A DNA stretch of 64,000 nucleotides from Haliotis asinina (taxonomy: Eukaryota; Mollusca; Gastropoda; Lepetellida; Haliotidae): contig NC_090280.1 of assembly GCF_037392515.1 (NCBI RefSeq), positions 19,511,618-19,575,617 of the forward strand. Reading direction: 5' to 3'. The translations under genes and the position numbers were made by a program. Below, piece after piece: positions 53,143 to 63,705 of the stretch. The first letter of the stretch is position 1. The number at the start of each line of letters is the position of its first letter. The notes beneath the pieces are model-generated. The model had not been told where the DNA came from. It searched no databases and saw nothing but the letters and a program-made list of their open reading frames with translations.

Positions 53143-54330
53143 TGGAGGTTGTAAATGAATGAAAGTATGTTCATAAGTATCATGACACACATTTCAGCTC
53201 GTTGTGACTTAATTCTGCTAATTTAGACCGATTTATACAAAATCTCACCCATGGGCGAAAAACATACTGGCCCATGGGTGAGAATATTTACCTTTACTCA
53301 AAATACTTGAAGTTCTTTTTCCATGTTTTGGAGGTTGTAAATGGATGAAAGTATCTTCATAAGTATCATGACACAAATTTCAACGCATTTGACCTAATCT
53401 CGTTAATTTTGAGCGATTTAACAAAATCTCAGCCATGGCCAAAAAACATTTTGGCCAATGGGTGAGAATATTTCCTTTTCCTCCATATATATCTTTTCAA
53501 ATGTTTTGGGGGATGTAAATGAATGAAAGTACATTTGTGAGTATCATGGCAAAAATTTCAACTCATTTTGACTTAATTCCGCTAAATGAGAGCGTTTTTT
53601 AAAACTCTCGCCCATGGGTGAAAAACATTTTGGCCCATGGGCAAGAATATTTCTTTTTCCTCCATATATATCTTTTCAAATGATTTGGAGGATGTAAATG
53701 AATGCAAGTATATCTATGAGTATCGTGACAGAAATTACAACTCATTTTGACTGAATTCCGCTAAATGAGAGCGATTTTAAAAAGTCTGACCCAAAACATT
53801 TTCACCCATGGGCGACAAAATTTACTTTCAGTAGAGATACATTTTTGTTTCATGTTTAGCAGGTTGGAAATGAATGCAAGTATATTTGTGAGTGTCGTGA
53901 CACGAAATTAAAATCATTTTGAATTATTTCTGCTAATTTAGAGCGATTTGTCAAAACTCTCGCCCATGGGCGAGAATATCTTCTTTCTCTTTCCCTTCCC
54001 TTTACCGCCTTTAGGAGCATCATGACACAAAATTCAACTGATTTTGACTTAATTTTGCGCGAATTCAGCGCGATTTTTGAAAATGCCAATATAATTACTT
54101 TTACTTCAAAATACATCTGTTCCTATGTTTTTGGGTTTGTAAATGAATCAAGATATATTTATAAGTATCATGGCACAAAATTCAACTCATTTTGACTTAA
54201 TTATGCTAATTTCTAACAAGTACATGAATCTGCACTTCCACTCAAAAATGATAGTTTTTATTGTCTTGGAGATTGTAAATGAATGAAAGTGTGTTTATAA
54301 GTATCATGACAAAACAATATGAAATCATTC
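53143..54330. repeat. Tandem array of about 180-bp units, left arm
   Basis: Seven diverged units starting near 53143, 53330, 53509, 53687, 53860, 53970 (short) and 54131. Each has GGAGG(T/A)TGTAAATGAATG, AAGTATCATGACA, TTTTGACTTAATT, and one or two palindromes CCCATGGGC. The same units recur inverted at 61815-62700. Confidence 0.85.
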
Positions 54331-54454
54331 CGGTCTTAAATCCACTAATCTCGCTGGTGGACGAAACTTTTCCCCAGCTTGTTTTCTTTATTTTGCAATC
54401 ATATGGTATAGAAATAGATCAAATTATAATGAGAAATAATTTCTGTTTAATTTA

Positions 54455-54720
54455 GTGATTTTATTTTACGTCGCACTCAGCAATATTCCAGCAATATGGC
54501 GGCGGTTTGTAGATAATCCAGTTTGGACCAGACAATCCAGTGATCAACAGCAGGAGCATCGATCTGCACAACTGGGAACCGATGACATGTGTCAACCAAG
54601 TCAGCAAGCCTGACCACCCGATCCCGTTAGTTGCATCTTACGATAAACATATTCGCCTTTTATGGCAAGCATGGGTTGCTGAAGCCGTGTTCTACTCCAG
54701 ATGTTCACGGGTCTTGAACG
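54455..54720 (-). repeat. Family-G copy inside left arm
   Basis: Reverse copy with private variants (GTAGATAATCCAGTTTGGAC, ACAGCAGGAGCATCGATCTG). The inverted right-arm copy at 61430-61675 has the same variants, so it was there before the arms were copied. Confidence 0.85.
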
Positions 54721-55270
54721 TAGAGCTTTACTTCCAGCAACATTATACAGAATTAGAATACTAAGCCTTGAGATTCTTTTGAATTTAGGTACATGTATTC
54801 TTTAAATGTAACGAAATTCAAGCTATATCTATGAAGTTGAAGGTATTTGTGAGAGCCCAAATCAAGAGTGACCAAACTCCAGTGACATAAAGACTATGCT
54901 GGGACACATTAATAAACAGTGTTGTGAGGTCTTTAAACTGCATTGACTGGGTAATTAAGGAAAGAACTCAAAATACTGTCACCTTCTGTCCAGGACGTCA
55001 CGCGTTACCAATCGGGAGCTAATGGCCTTGTAAAAGCTCTCACAAAGGAAACACAAAGCACCAAAACTGTGTTTCTTTCCAGGTGACACGCGATATGTAG
55101 TCAAAGTTTACGTTGTTGAATACATTCTATCGTGGGCAAAACCTGGAAAGTGTATCTACCCAGTTGCGTTTTAATATTGTGGTCTCCAGTTGTAAATATT
55201 GTGGTCTCCACTTGTAGTAATTCCCGTTTGCCCGTCCCAGCTTTCCTTCGACCGAGGTTTTATGGGGTAG

Positions 55271-55483
55271 TCGTTTATGCTTGATGTAAGGACGCATTTT
55301 ATGCTTCTATTTTATGTGTGTTTTACTTGGTATATTGATATTTTAGTAAGTCTCTCATAACCCTTTTGGGTGGCTCGTATATTTTAATCCCTTTTTTTAA
55401 CATTGTAAAATTTATTGTAATATATGAGGTGAGACTGGAATAAACTATCTGTCTGTCTGTCTGTCTGTCTGTCCTATTTGTCA
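55271..55483 (+). mobile_element. LINE 3'-end fragment, left arm only
   Basis: 213 bp absent from the right arm, ending GGAATAAACTATCTGTCTGT in a (CTGT)n tail. The truncated shape and simple-repeat tail suggest the 3' end of a non-LTR element; no coding part remains. Confidence 0.6.
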
Positions 55484-57438
55484 GACCAGGAATAATCTAC
55501 AACAAGAACAGGTCACTAGCTTGCTTTCTTTAACATTTGTACTAATTAACATGAGCCTCGTCATGCATCAACGCACTCAGTGACTTGGTTTGTTTCCATC
55601 GCAACTTCGGCTGCGTTTAACAGTACTTCAGACAGTTTACTGTATCAGTCGAAATCGTACAATCAATGAATGACATATGCATACATATCATTACATCAAA
55701 TACAACTATCACATACGTAACATAAAAAGAGATTTACGGTTTGCTGTGTCTGACTAGCTCTTTGTAGAAACACTGAACAATTGTGAGAAGGTTATTGATA
55801 AGTTCATTAGTTTTCTAATTTGTGTTTTATGATAAAACGGACGGATTCAACTATTTTCTAGTTTTCACGGTGAATAAGTTCTTTGTTTCCGTTCATCATA
55901 GACCACAGTGAGAAAAGGCCCATCTTCAAGCAGTAAGGAAGATCATGATAGAATATGGAGTACTTGTGTTTTCCTTGGTTTGGTCATCTCCTCTGTTACC
56001 CCCCTTACTCGAATCCACACCCCAGCAGGGCGTGTAGGATTGTGGGGCCGTGACAGCGACAATTTGGCTCGGTGGATAAGAGGGGACTCCTATAACGATT
56101 GTTCATTCACACATGCATGTATATATATTGATTTCAATATATTTACAGTGCAATGACAATTAATTTAATGGAGACAGAACTTTACAAAAGGTCAAAATTC
56201 TAGATTATTCATGTGCATATATTTGTATATAAAGTCTGCCAGCATCCACAATATAAACACCAATATATTTAGACTCTAAGTTCACATGGCGAAGGAGGTT
56301 TATACACAAAACCAGCTCGACGCCTTAGTCAGTCTGAAAGCGGCAGCTGTTTTACTCCAATACACAAGACCAGCGGACGAGACACGACTTTTTCGGTGCA
56401 AATTGTCGTAGGCGCTTTTGCGGAAATTACGTAACAGAACGCGGAGAATCAAAAACGTCATCGTTCCGTTCAGTGATCTTGTCTTTGCGAGTTATGCTAA
56501 AATTCTCAACGAACTGACATAAAAGTCAGAATGACAAAAAAGTGGAAATCGGTGTGTGGATTAGAACTTGAAAATCTCTCATGAAGTCGTTGCCAAAGTA
56601 ATATCTGTTCAGGTCATGATAAGCTGAAAAACAGAAAAAGTTCTGTGGATGTACAACGTTATCAAGCAAGCGACGTATACAGGGTAGTCCTGTAAGTTAA
56701 TCCTTTGCTTTGGGTCAAGGTCAAAATCGTTTGGTGTAGTGACGGTGTTGTTTAAAGGGATTAGACACGGGTATTCTACAAAAACGTAAACTGTGTTTCC
56801 TCAGGAAACGAAATACGACACGTGTACCACAATGTAAGTGAATCGATGTTAGCGAGTTCACTCAGTGACTTTTGTAAATAAAATGAAGTTTCAGTTCACT
56901 CCTTCCATCAGTAATGAGTTATTTAATTTCTTAATAAAATTGCTTGCTATGTGAATATTGGAAATTACAGTTTTCATTATCATTTAAACAACTTCAGTTA
57001 TGGTAAATGCGCTACTGTACTTCACGTTTCCTCTTACTTATTTTACGAGAAGACACCTTTATGTAAACGGTTATATGTTCTAACTCTAAACTATACAATC
57101 GTATTTTACTTGATAACTCATGATGGTCTCAATGTCATAATGTGGGTAGTTACACAATCAAAGCAAACTATTTTACATGTTTATGTATGATTTATTTGTC
57201 AAAGCCAGAAGAATCCACGACAAACACTTCCGCTTCTCCTCCATCTGTGGGTTTCTGAGAGTAAGGTTACTTTCTAAAAGGCTCATTCCCATGAGTTATT
57301 AGAATGTCCTCCCTTTTTGTTGTATATTTTACTCGATAGGTACGGAAAATTAATTAGGTGATGTGGGTATGTCATGTCTGGTTAATTTCTCAGGAACTGG
57401 GTGTGGGAGAGTCCACATGTACTATGTTCAGAGGGGAT

Positions 57439-58242
57439 TTAGCAACCACGTTGGAGTGAAAGAATAACACTATATGCAGGAAATGGTAATGCAGTCACAT
57501 TTTTCTCCTGAAACCACTGCTTGGCATGTTTTGCGGTGTGTTTAGGATCATTATCTTGCTGCAAAATCCAGTCATTTCCATAAAACACATGTGCACTTGG
57601 AAGGAAAAAATTATCTAATATGTTAGTGTAGCGTTGACTTGTCCGATTTCCCTCAAACATACACAGCGGGGTCGTTCCTAATAAGGATATCCCTCCCCAT
57701 ACATGAAACTTTGGGCTGTATTTAGGTCGTCGATACAACGGTGCTGACGCAGACTTTGTCCATATTTTCACATTATTGGGATATACCCATATTGAGCTTT
57801 CATCAGTAAAAATCACATTTTCCCAGTCAAAGTTTTCATGTGCCAAACACCACTCAACACGCCTGTCTTTATGTTCTTGTTTCATGAGAGGAGAAGGAAT
57901 TCCAGTCTTTTTCTCCCATCCAAGATCAATCAAATTTCTTCTAACTGTAGATTTTGATACAACTGTTGATCCCCTTTCTATCATTTCATACCTGATGTTG
58001 GAGATGCTTGCCCTTTGCTTTTTAGACGCTAAAATTCCCAGCCGGACGCGATCTGAGAAGTCCAATTTTCTGGGTCTCCCTGCTCCTTTCTGGTGCCCAA
58101 AATCCTTTCCCTCTTTAAACTTCTTCCTAATCCTATACACAGTAGAAAGAGGAGTTCCTGTTCTCTGTGCCAATGTATTTACATCATCAATTCCTTGATT
58201 ACACAACTCAAAAATCAACCTTCTTTTATCTTCAGCAGACAT
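57439..58242 (-). mobile_element. Tc1-like transposase, nearly complete, 3' part broken
   Basis: 267 codons from ATG 58242: MSAEDKRRLIFELCNQGIDD (HTH), TPLSTVYRIRKKFKEGKDFG (second HTH), KGAGRPRKLDFSDRVRLGIL (GRPR motif), VIFTDESSIWVYPNNVKIWT (first D), WILQQDNDPKHTAKHAKQWF (second D). After LPFPAYS the frame shifts: another frame continues SPTWLLNPLNIV, a worn SPDLNPIE-type motif, so the third acidic site is not in the open frame. An inverted GAGGTAACTC/GAGTTACCTC pair (58285-58345) is probably the 5' terminal region. I found no matching 3' end, so it is likely truncated. Confidence 0.9.
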
Positions 58243-58433
58243 TGTTGACAGTGCTGAGGAAAATGACGTCTGCTACAAATTCAGGTGAGGTAACTCTAAT
58301 TGTACTATACTGAGTAGGCCAAGATGAGTTACCTCCCTTATACCATTACTTAGTGTTAAGTATCAGTGAATCAGTTGAGGTGTTAGGATAGCTTAAAGTA
58401 AGAAGAAAAATTCTCAATAATTATGAACCAGAC

Positions 58434-58434
<1 letters not shown>

Positions 58435-58465
<31 letters not shown>

Positions 58466-58514
58466 TGTATGTATGTATGTATGTATGTATGTATGTATGT
58501 ATGTATGTATGTAT

Positions 58515-58594
<80 letters not shown>
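58435..58594. repeat. Compound microsatellite (ATGT)n (AT)n (GT)n
   Basis: About 20 ATGT units, then ten AT, then more than 20 GT. Frames reading Tyr-Val-Cys or Tyr-Ile-His across it are not genes. Confidence 0.95.
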
Positions 58595-58596
<2 letters not shown>

Positions 58597-59084
58597 ATAT
58601 ATATATGTATCATACAATGATAATGTATCAGCTGAATAATATATAAAAAACACTTTTATTACATGTATAACATCACATTTTAGTTAAAAGTTGCATGCGT
58701 TGAGCTTGTTAGATGAACTTGGGAACAGTGGGACCCACGGTTCACTGGTTACAGCTATACAGCCTTCTGTGCTCTGTGCTGTAGATGGTGATGTAGATGA
58801 AACTTTCGCGGGAAAATTAGGTGATGTGGGTATACTACGTCAACAGGCAGCTGTGCAGTCAACCAGATAGTTTGTTGTTTTAACCTGTCTGACAATTGTT
58901 ATGTCTGATGGTCTGACCAGGGCGACTATGACAAGCTGATGTTAACACATGTGACCTAACGATAGTATTGTTTTGGAAGGGATGGTCCTGGTGTTATTTA
59001 TTCTTTCATTCATTCACATATGTACTTATTTCTTTTATTTATTTCATTCATTCACACATACTTCTTGCTTTAAATAATTCATTC

Positions 59085-59120
59085 ATTCAATCGTTCATTC
59101 ATTCATTCATTCATTCATTG
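59085..59120. repeat. (ATTC)n microsatellite
   Basis: About seven ATTC units inside the spacer, at the right inner boundary. Confidence 0.9.
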
Positions 59121-59765
59121 TAAGATTTCGACTGATACAGTAAACTGTGAACTTAGAGTCTAAATATATTGGTGTTTATATGTTACTTATCTGATAGTTG
59201 TATTTGATGTAATGATATGTATGCATATGTCATTCATTGATTGTACGATTTCGACTGATACAGTAAACTGTCTGAAGCACTGTTAAACGCAGCCGAAGTT
59301 GCGATGGAAACAAACCAAGTCACTGAGTGCGTTGATGCATGACGAGGCGCATGTTAATTAGTACAAATGTTAAAGAAAGCAAGCTAGTGACCTGTTCTTG
59401 TTGTAGATTATTCCTGGTCTGACAAATAGGAGACTACCCCATAAAACCTCGGTCGAAGGAAAGCTGGGACGGGCAAACGGGAATTACTACAAGTGGAGAC
59501 CACAATATTTACAACTGGAGACCACAATATTAAAACGCAACTGGGTAGATACACTTTCCAGGTTTTGCCCACGATAGAATGTATTCAACAACGTAAACTT
59601 TGACTACATATCGCGTGTCACCTGGAAAGAAACACAGTTTTGGTGCTTTGTGTTTCCTTTGTGAGAGCTTTTACAAGGCCATTAGCTCCCGATCGGTAAC
59701 ACGTGACGTCCTGGACAGAAGGTGACAGTATTTTGAGTTCTTTCCTTAATTACCCAGTCAATGCA

Positions 59766-60676
59766 GTTTAAAGATCTCACAACACTGTTTATTAATGTGT
59801 CCCAGCATAGTCTTTATGTCACTGGGGTTTGGTCACTCTTGATAAGGGCTCCCACATATAACGTCATAGATATAGCTTGAATTTCACTATCAGCAAAATG
59901 TAATTATTATTCAATGTTAAAAACCCACATTTACACTGTAGGTTATTTATCATGTGTAAATGTCAAGAAATTCAGAACATCATTGTCACGTTTCCGTTGC
60001 TCATCCCATGACCTATTGACTGAAAAAGGGAGATTTATGAATATAAAAAGAGATGACAGATTATGCGAATATTGCACCAGCAATACTATAGAAGGCGAAT
60101 ATCATTTCCTTCTTGTCTGTCCAGCATATGATACTCTCGGTAGAACATACATGAAAGAATGCGATTTTGTGCATCCGTCGATTGATAAATTCTCCTCACT
60201 GTTGACTTGCTAAAATGGAAAGGTGATCCAAAATATTGCAACTTTTATTCACAAAGCTCTGTTATCCATAGAACTATTCCACAAATGAGATGCATAGGGA
60301 ATATACACACATACATATGATATTTTGAAGGGAGTAATTGGGCATGACACTATAGTATACTTAGTGTGATCTATGTATATGACTGATATGCCATGATAAA
60401 TTTGCTGTTTAACATGTGATATGATGTATTATATGACATGATATGAATTGTATAATGTACTATGATAGGTATAGCATGACACAATATCGTATGATACGAT
60501 TTCGCATGTTACATTGTATAGATAATGTGTCAATATGACCTAACCGTTTAAAGATCTCACAACACCGTTTATTAATGTGTCCCAGCATAGTATTTTTGTC
60601 ACTGGAGTTTGGTCACTCTTGATTAGGACTTCCACAAATAACTTCAACTTCATAGATATAGCTTGAATTTCGTTAT
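59766..60676. repeat. 125-130-bp direct repeat flanking a LINE fragment
   Basis: 59766-59890 and 60546-60676 both read GTTTAAAGATCTCACAACAC to ATAGATATAGCTTGAATTTC. The left arm has only one copy, so the repeat arose with the insertion: an unusually long target-site duplication. Confidence 0.82.
59891..60545 (+). mobile_element. 5'-truncated LINE (reverse-transcriptase C-terminal part)
   Basis: The open frame 59914-60213 (99 codons) reads FRTSLSRFRCSSHDLLTEKG, then RLCEYCTSNTIEGEYHFLLV, CPAYDTLGRTYMKE. The C-x2-C-x(n)-EYHFLLVCPxY motif is typical of the tail after the RT domain in many animal non-LTR retrotransposons. About 330 bp of AT-rich 3' sequence follows. Clade not assigned. Confidence 0.75.
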
Positions 60677-60784
60677 ATTTATAGAATACCTAAATTCAAA
60701 AGAATCTCAAGTAGTATTCTATGTGTACTGTATACGTTGCTGGAAGTAAAGTTCTGGGTTCAAGACCCGTGAAGATCTGGAGTA

Positions 60785-61424
60785 TGTTACGAGTGTGTAT
60801 TTTTTGTATATTTTATTATTAATTCATAAATTTTTAGTGTTTTTGAATATTAAATATGATGGGTCACATTTCGTTTTAATATCTGGTCAACACTTTCAGC
60901 ATTCTGGTTTTCCGGAATTTATCTGTTCCTAGTTTTCGATGTTCACTTCTGGGATACTGTTTCGAGACCATTCTACAGTGTTGACGACGTTCGTTTGTGC
61001 CCGAACTTTCGGGGAGAGACTTAGTTTATATATAAATAGGCTGGTTGCAGTGTGGAGGACGACACTCACACTGACTCTCATTTACATCTCTGCCACGCTT
61101 GATCATCAAAATCCTGTCAACGCCTGAATCTACATCATCTGCTGTCGCACGATCGCTGTGTTTACATTCTGCCATAGCTGTTCCCTCTCACACCAAGACT
61201 TCGGTGAGTTTGACATATTGTATTTTTGTGACCCACTGATTTAGATTTTGAAATTGAATTGCACCTGAAATCTGCTTTGTTATATTGACTTGTGACTCTG
61301 TATATCTTGCTCTCGTTGTATAACAATAAAGAAATTGAACGCAAACAACTTGTCTTTGTTCTGTTTTGCTGGTTTACAAGGGGATTTCTTAAATTGTTGT
61401 CACGGTAAATTCTTAACCGTAACA
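60785..61424 (+). mobile_element. Solo LTR, same family as 18529
   Basis: 640 bp from TGTTACGAGTGTGT to TTAACCGTAACA. Flanked by AGTA (60781-60784) and AGAA (61425-61428), a 4-bp duplication with one difference. It sits in the family-G copy of the right arm, whose sequence resumes unchanged behind it. TATATATAAATAGG near 61027 and AATAAA at 61325 look like promoter and poly(A) signals. Younger than the arm duplication, since the left arm lacks it. Confidence 0.82.
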
Positions 61425-61429
61425 AGAAG

Positions 61430-61675
61430 AACACGGCTTCAGCAACCCTTGCTTGCCATAAAAGGCGACTATGTTTATCGTAAGAGGCGACCTACGGGAT
61501 CGGGGGGTCAGACTCGCTGATTTGGTTGACACATGTCATCGGTTCCCAGTTGTGCAGATCGATGCTCCTGCTGTTGATCACTGGATTGTCTGGTCCAAAC
61601 TGGATTATCTACAAACCGCCGCCATATTGCTGGGATATTGCTGAGTGCGACATAAAACTAAACTCACTAAATTAA
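61430..61675 (+). repeat. Family-G copy inside right arm
   Basis: Forward copy, CTTCAGCAACCCTTGCTTGC to TGCGACATAAAACTAAACTC, the mirror partner of 54455-54720. Confidence 0.85.
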
Positions 61676-61814
61676 ACAGAAATTATTTCTCATTATAATT
61701 TGATCTATTTTTATACCATATGTTTGCAATTTTTTAAAGGAAACAAGCAAATGAAAATATTTTCGTCCACGAGCGAGATTAGTCGAATTAAGACCGGAAT
61801 GATTTAATAATTTT

Positions 61815-62700
61815 TTTTGTCATGATACTTATGAACACTCTTGCATTCATTTACAACTTCGAAGACAATAAAGAAACTATGAAGTTGAGTGGAAGTGCAG
61901 ATTCTTGTACTGGCTTGAAATTAGCGGAATTAAGTCAAAATGAGTGCCATGATGCTTATAAATATATCTACATTTATTTACAACTTCAAAAACACAGGAA
62001 AAGATGTATTTTGAAGTAAAAGTAATCATTCTAGCATTTTGTAAAAATCGCGCTGAATTCGCAAAATTAAGTCAAAATCAGTTGAATTTTGTGTCATGAT
62101 ACTCATAAAGGCAGTTTCATTTATTTACATCCTCCAAAAACATTGGAAAAGATGTATTTGGAGCAAAGGGAAATAGTCTCGCCCACGGGCCAAAATGTAT
62201 TTTACCCATGGGCGAGACTTTTTAAAATCGCTCTCAGTTAGCGGAATTAAAATATAAGCCAAAATGAGTTGAAATTTCTGTCATGATACTCATACATGTA
62301 CTTTCATTCATTTACACCCCCTAAAACATGTGGAAAGATATATATGGAGTAAAAGTAAATATTCTCACCCATGGCCAAATGTTTTTCGCCAATGGGCGAG
62401 ATATTTTTAAAAATCGCTCAAAATTAGCAGAAGTAAGTCAAAATTGGCCGAATTTCGTGTCACGACACTAATAAATATACTTTCATTTATCTAAAAACTG
62501 CAAAACATGGGAAAACATATATTTTCAGTGAAAGTAAATATTCTCACCCATGAGCCTGTATGTTTTTCACCCATGGGCGAGATTCTTTAAAATCGCTGTC
62601 AGTTAGCGGAGTCAAGGTAACAACGAGCTGAAATTTGTGTCATAATACTTATTAACATTTTTTTCATTCATTTACAACCTCCAAAACATTTATTTTGGAC
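61815..62700. repeat. Tandem 180-bp units, right arm
   Basis: Five or six inverted units with CATTTACA(A/T)C(C/T)(T/C)CCAAAA, GTCATGATACT and CCCATGGGCGAGA. Mirror of 53143-54330. Confidence 0.82.
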
Positions 62701-62716
62701 GAAATGAAACGTTCTC

Positions 62717-62824
62717 GCCCATGGGCCTGCCATGGCCCACTGTTCGCCCATGGGCCTGCCTGTGGCCCACTGTTCGCCCATGGGCCTGCCTGTGGCCCAC
62801 TGTTCGCCCATGGGCATGCTCATG
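62717..62824. repeat. GC-rich minisatellite of CCCATGGGC units
   Basis: About 30-bp unit GCCCATGGGCCTGCCTGTGG, then CCCACTGTTC, three to four times. It is the expanded edge of the last 180-bp unit. The open frame across it (GPLFAHGPACGPLFAHG) is not a gene. Confidence 0.85.
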
Positions 62825-63222
62825 GCCGAGCGAGTTTAAATTTTGAGTTCTCGAAAAACCAAAATTTCAATTTTTCATCCTTAGCACATATACATAACAG
62901 CTGCATGTTTACTTTTTCCAAATCCCTTGTGAGAGAGTGGCCACAGTACGGAGAGTTTCTGGACTTTTGTGAGTCGAGAATTAAATTGTAACGTGTTTGT
63001 ACAAATCTTCAATGTAAACCACCCAACCATCCCACTATCGCATATATTCTATGTATGCCTCTGATGCCGGCCTGAACATAATAAAAGTTCTGTTCTGTTC
63101 TTTTTCTGAAAACGGTTCAGTGGAGAGAATTCCGCGATAGAATCCAAATTCATTAAGTGTCAACGGATTTTGTTGACGTCATACACATCACGTATATATT
63201 CATATAAAATAGACTATAACAT

Positions 63223-63444
63223 TTACAACTTGTTTGCCAACAAGATTCGTAAAAATTCGGGTTTCTTCGTAAAACTCGGGTACTTGTACTGCTGTAACGC
63301 AGCTTTAGTGTTGAGATCGAAGTTGGCCTGTTTGATCGCGTGAAGTGTCCCAGCCTTGACTTGCACGATGACAGGGGCGACAACCTTCCCCGTTGTCCTG
63401 TTACCATGGTAATATTCGAAACGGGATCGAAGTACACCATCAAT
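63223..63444 (-). CDS. GHDC: GHDC copy C: last exon (gene continues off right edge)
   Basis: Acceptor ATTTCAG|, 74 codons with TAA at 63225-63223: IDGVLRSRFEYYHGNRTTGK, VIVQVKAGTLHAIKQANFDL, ALQQYKYPSFTKKPEFLRIL. Intact and clearly diverged from copies A and B, so a third, probably working, family member. No earlier exon of it lies in 63445-64000. Confidence 0.82.
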   Translation of the reverse strand: MDGVLRSRFEYYHGNRTTGKVVAPVIVQVKAGTLHAIKQANFDLNTKAALQQYKYPSFTKKPEFLRILLANKL

Positions 63445-63524
63445 CTGAAATGCAATCAGATCTTAAGTACAAGATCATTTTTCACATTCAGCGCTTAATA
63501 GTGCACATTGTACTCTCCGTCTGT

Positions 63525-63705
63525 AGAATATGGGGCGGCGGGGTAGTCTTGCGGTTAAAGCGTTCGCCCGTCATGCCGAATACCCGGGTTCGATTCCCCA
63601 CATGGGTACAATGTGTGAAACCCTTTTTCTGGTGTACCACGCCGTGATATCGCTGGAATATAGCTAAAAGGCGGCGTAAAACCGTACTCACTCACTGAAG
63701 ACGTT
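63525..63705 (+). repeat. tRNA-headed SINE, full length
   Basis: GGGGTAGTCTTGCGGTTAAAG, CCGGGTTCGATTCCCCACATG, GGCGTAAAACCGTACTCACT. 80 bp upstream of GHDC copy C's last exon, so inside its last intron. Nothing else is recognised in 63706-64000. Confidence 0.82.

Larger units (their letters stand above)
52916..56288 (+). repeat. Left arm of a 10-kb inverted repeat
   Basis: About 3.4 kb. It starts near TGTTACAAACATGT, and CCGTACTGTGGCCACTCTCT near the end appears inverted at 62930-62950. Then come 180-bp tandem units, an AT-rich block (54330-54450), a family-G copy, a unique block (54780-55280), and the inner end TATAAACACCAATATATTTA (56253-56288). Against the right arm it carries two extra insertions: about 213 bp (55271-55483) and about 530 bp of unknown sequence (55723-56252). 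Confidence 0.85.
56289..59147. other. Spacer of the inverted repeat
   Basis: 2.9 kb of single-copy DNA between the arms. It contains the Tc1-like transposase (57439-58242), microsatellites (58435-58594, 59085-59120), and otherwise no recognisable gene. 56300-57340 is AT-rich and featureless to me. Confidence 0.7.
59148..63003 (-). repeat. Right arm of a 10-kb inverted repeat
   Basis: About 3.9 kb, inverted relative to 52916-56288. The order of blocks is the mirror image: inner end, GATTTCGACTGATACAGTAA, the GGGCAAACGGGAATTACTAC region, family-G copy (61430-61675), AT-rich block, 180-bp units, outer end near GTTTGTACAAA. Later insertions here: a LINE fragment (59891-60545) and a solo LTR (60785-61424). 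Confidence 0.85.

Noticed and set aside
53143-54330. CRISPR array (regular repeats)
   Set aside because: Units of about 180 bp with no constant short repeat and unique spacers; context is an animal genome.
57776-58198. 140-codon plus-strand frame
   Set aside because: Shadow of the minus-strand Tc1-like transposase.
58383-58653. Tyr-Ile-His and Tyr-Val-Cys repeat frames
   Set aside because: Translations of the compound ATGT/AT/GT microsatellite.
62695-62991. 98-codon frame with GPLFAHGPACGPLFAHG repeats
   Set aside because: It is the CCCATGGGC minisatellite read in frame; mirror sequence in the left arm is not open.
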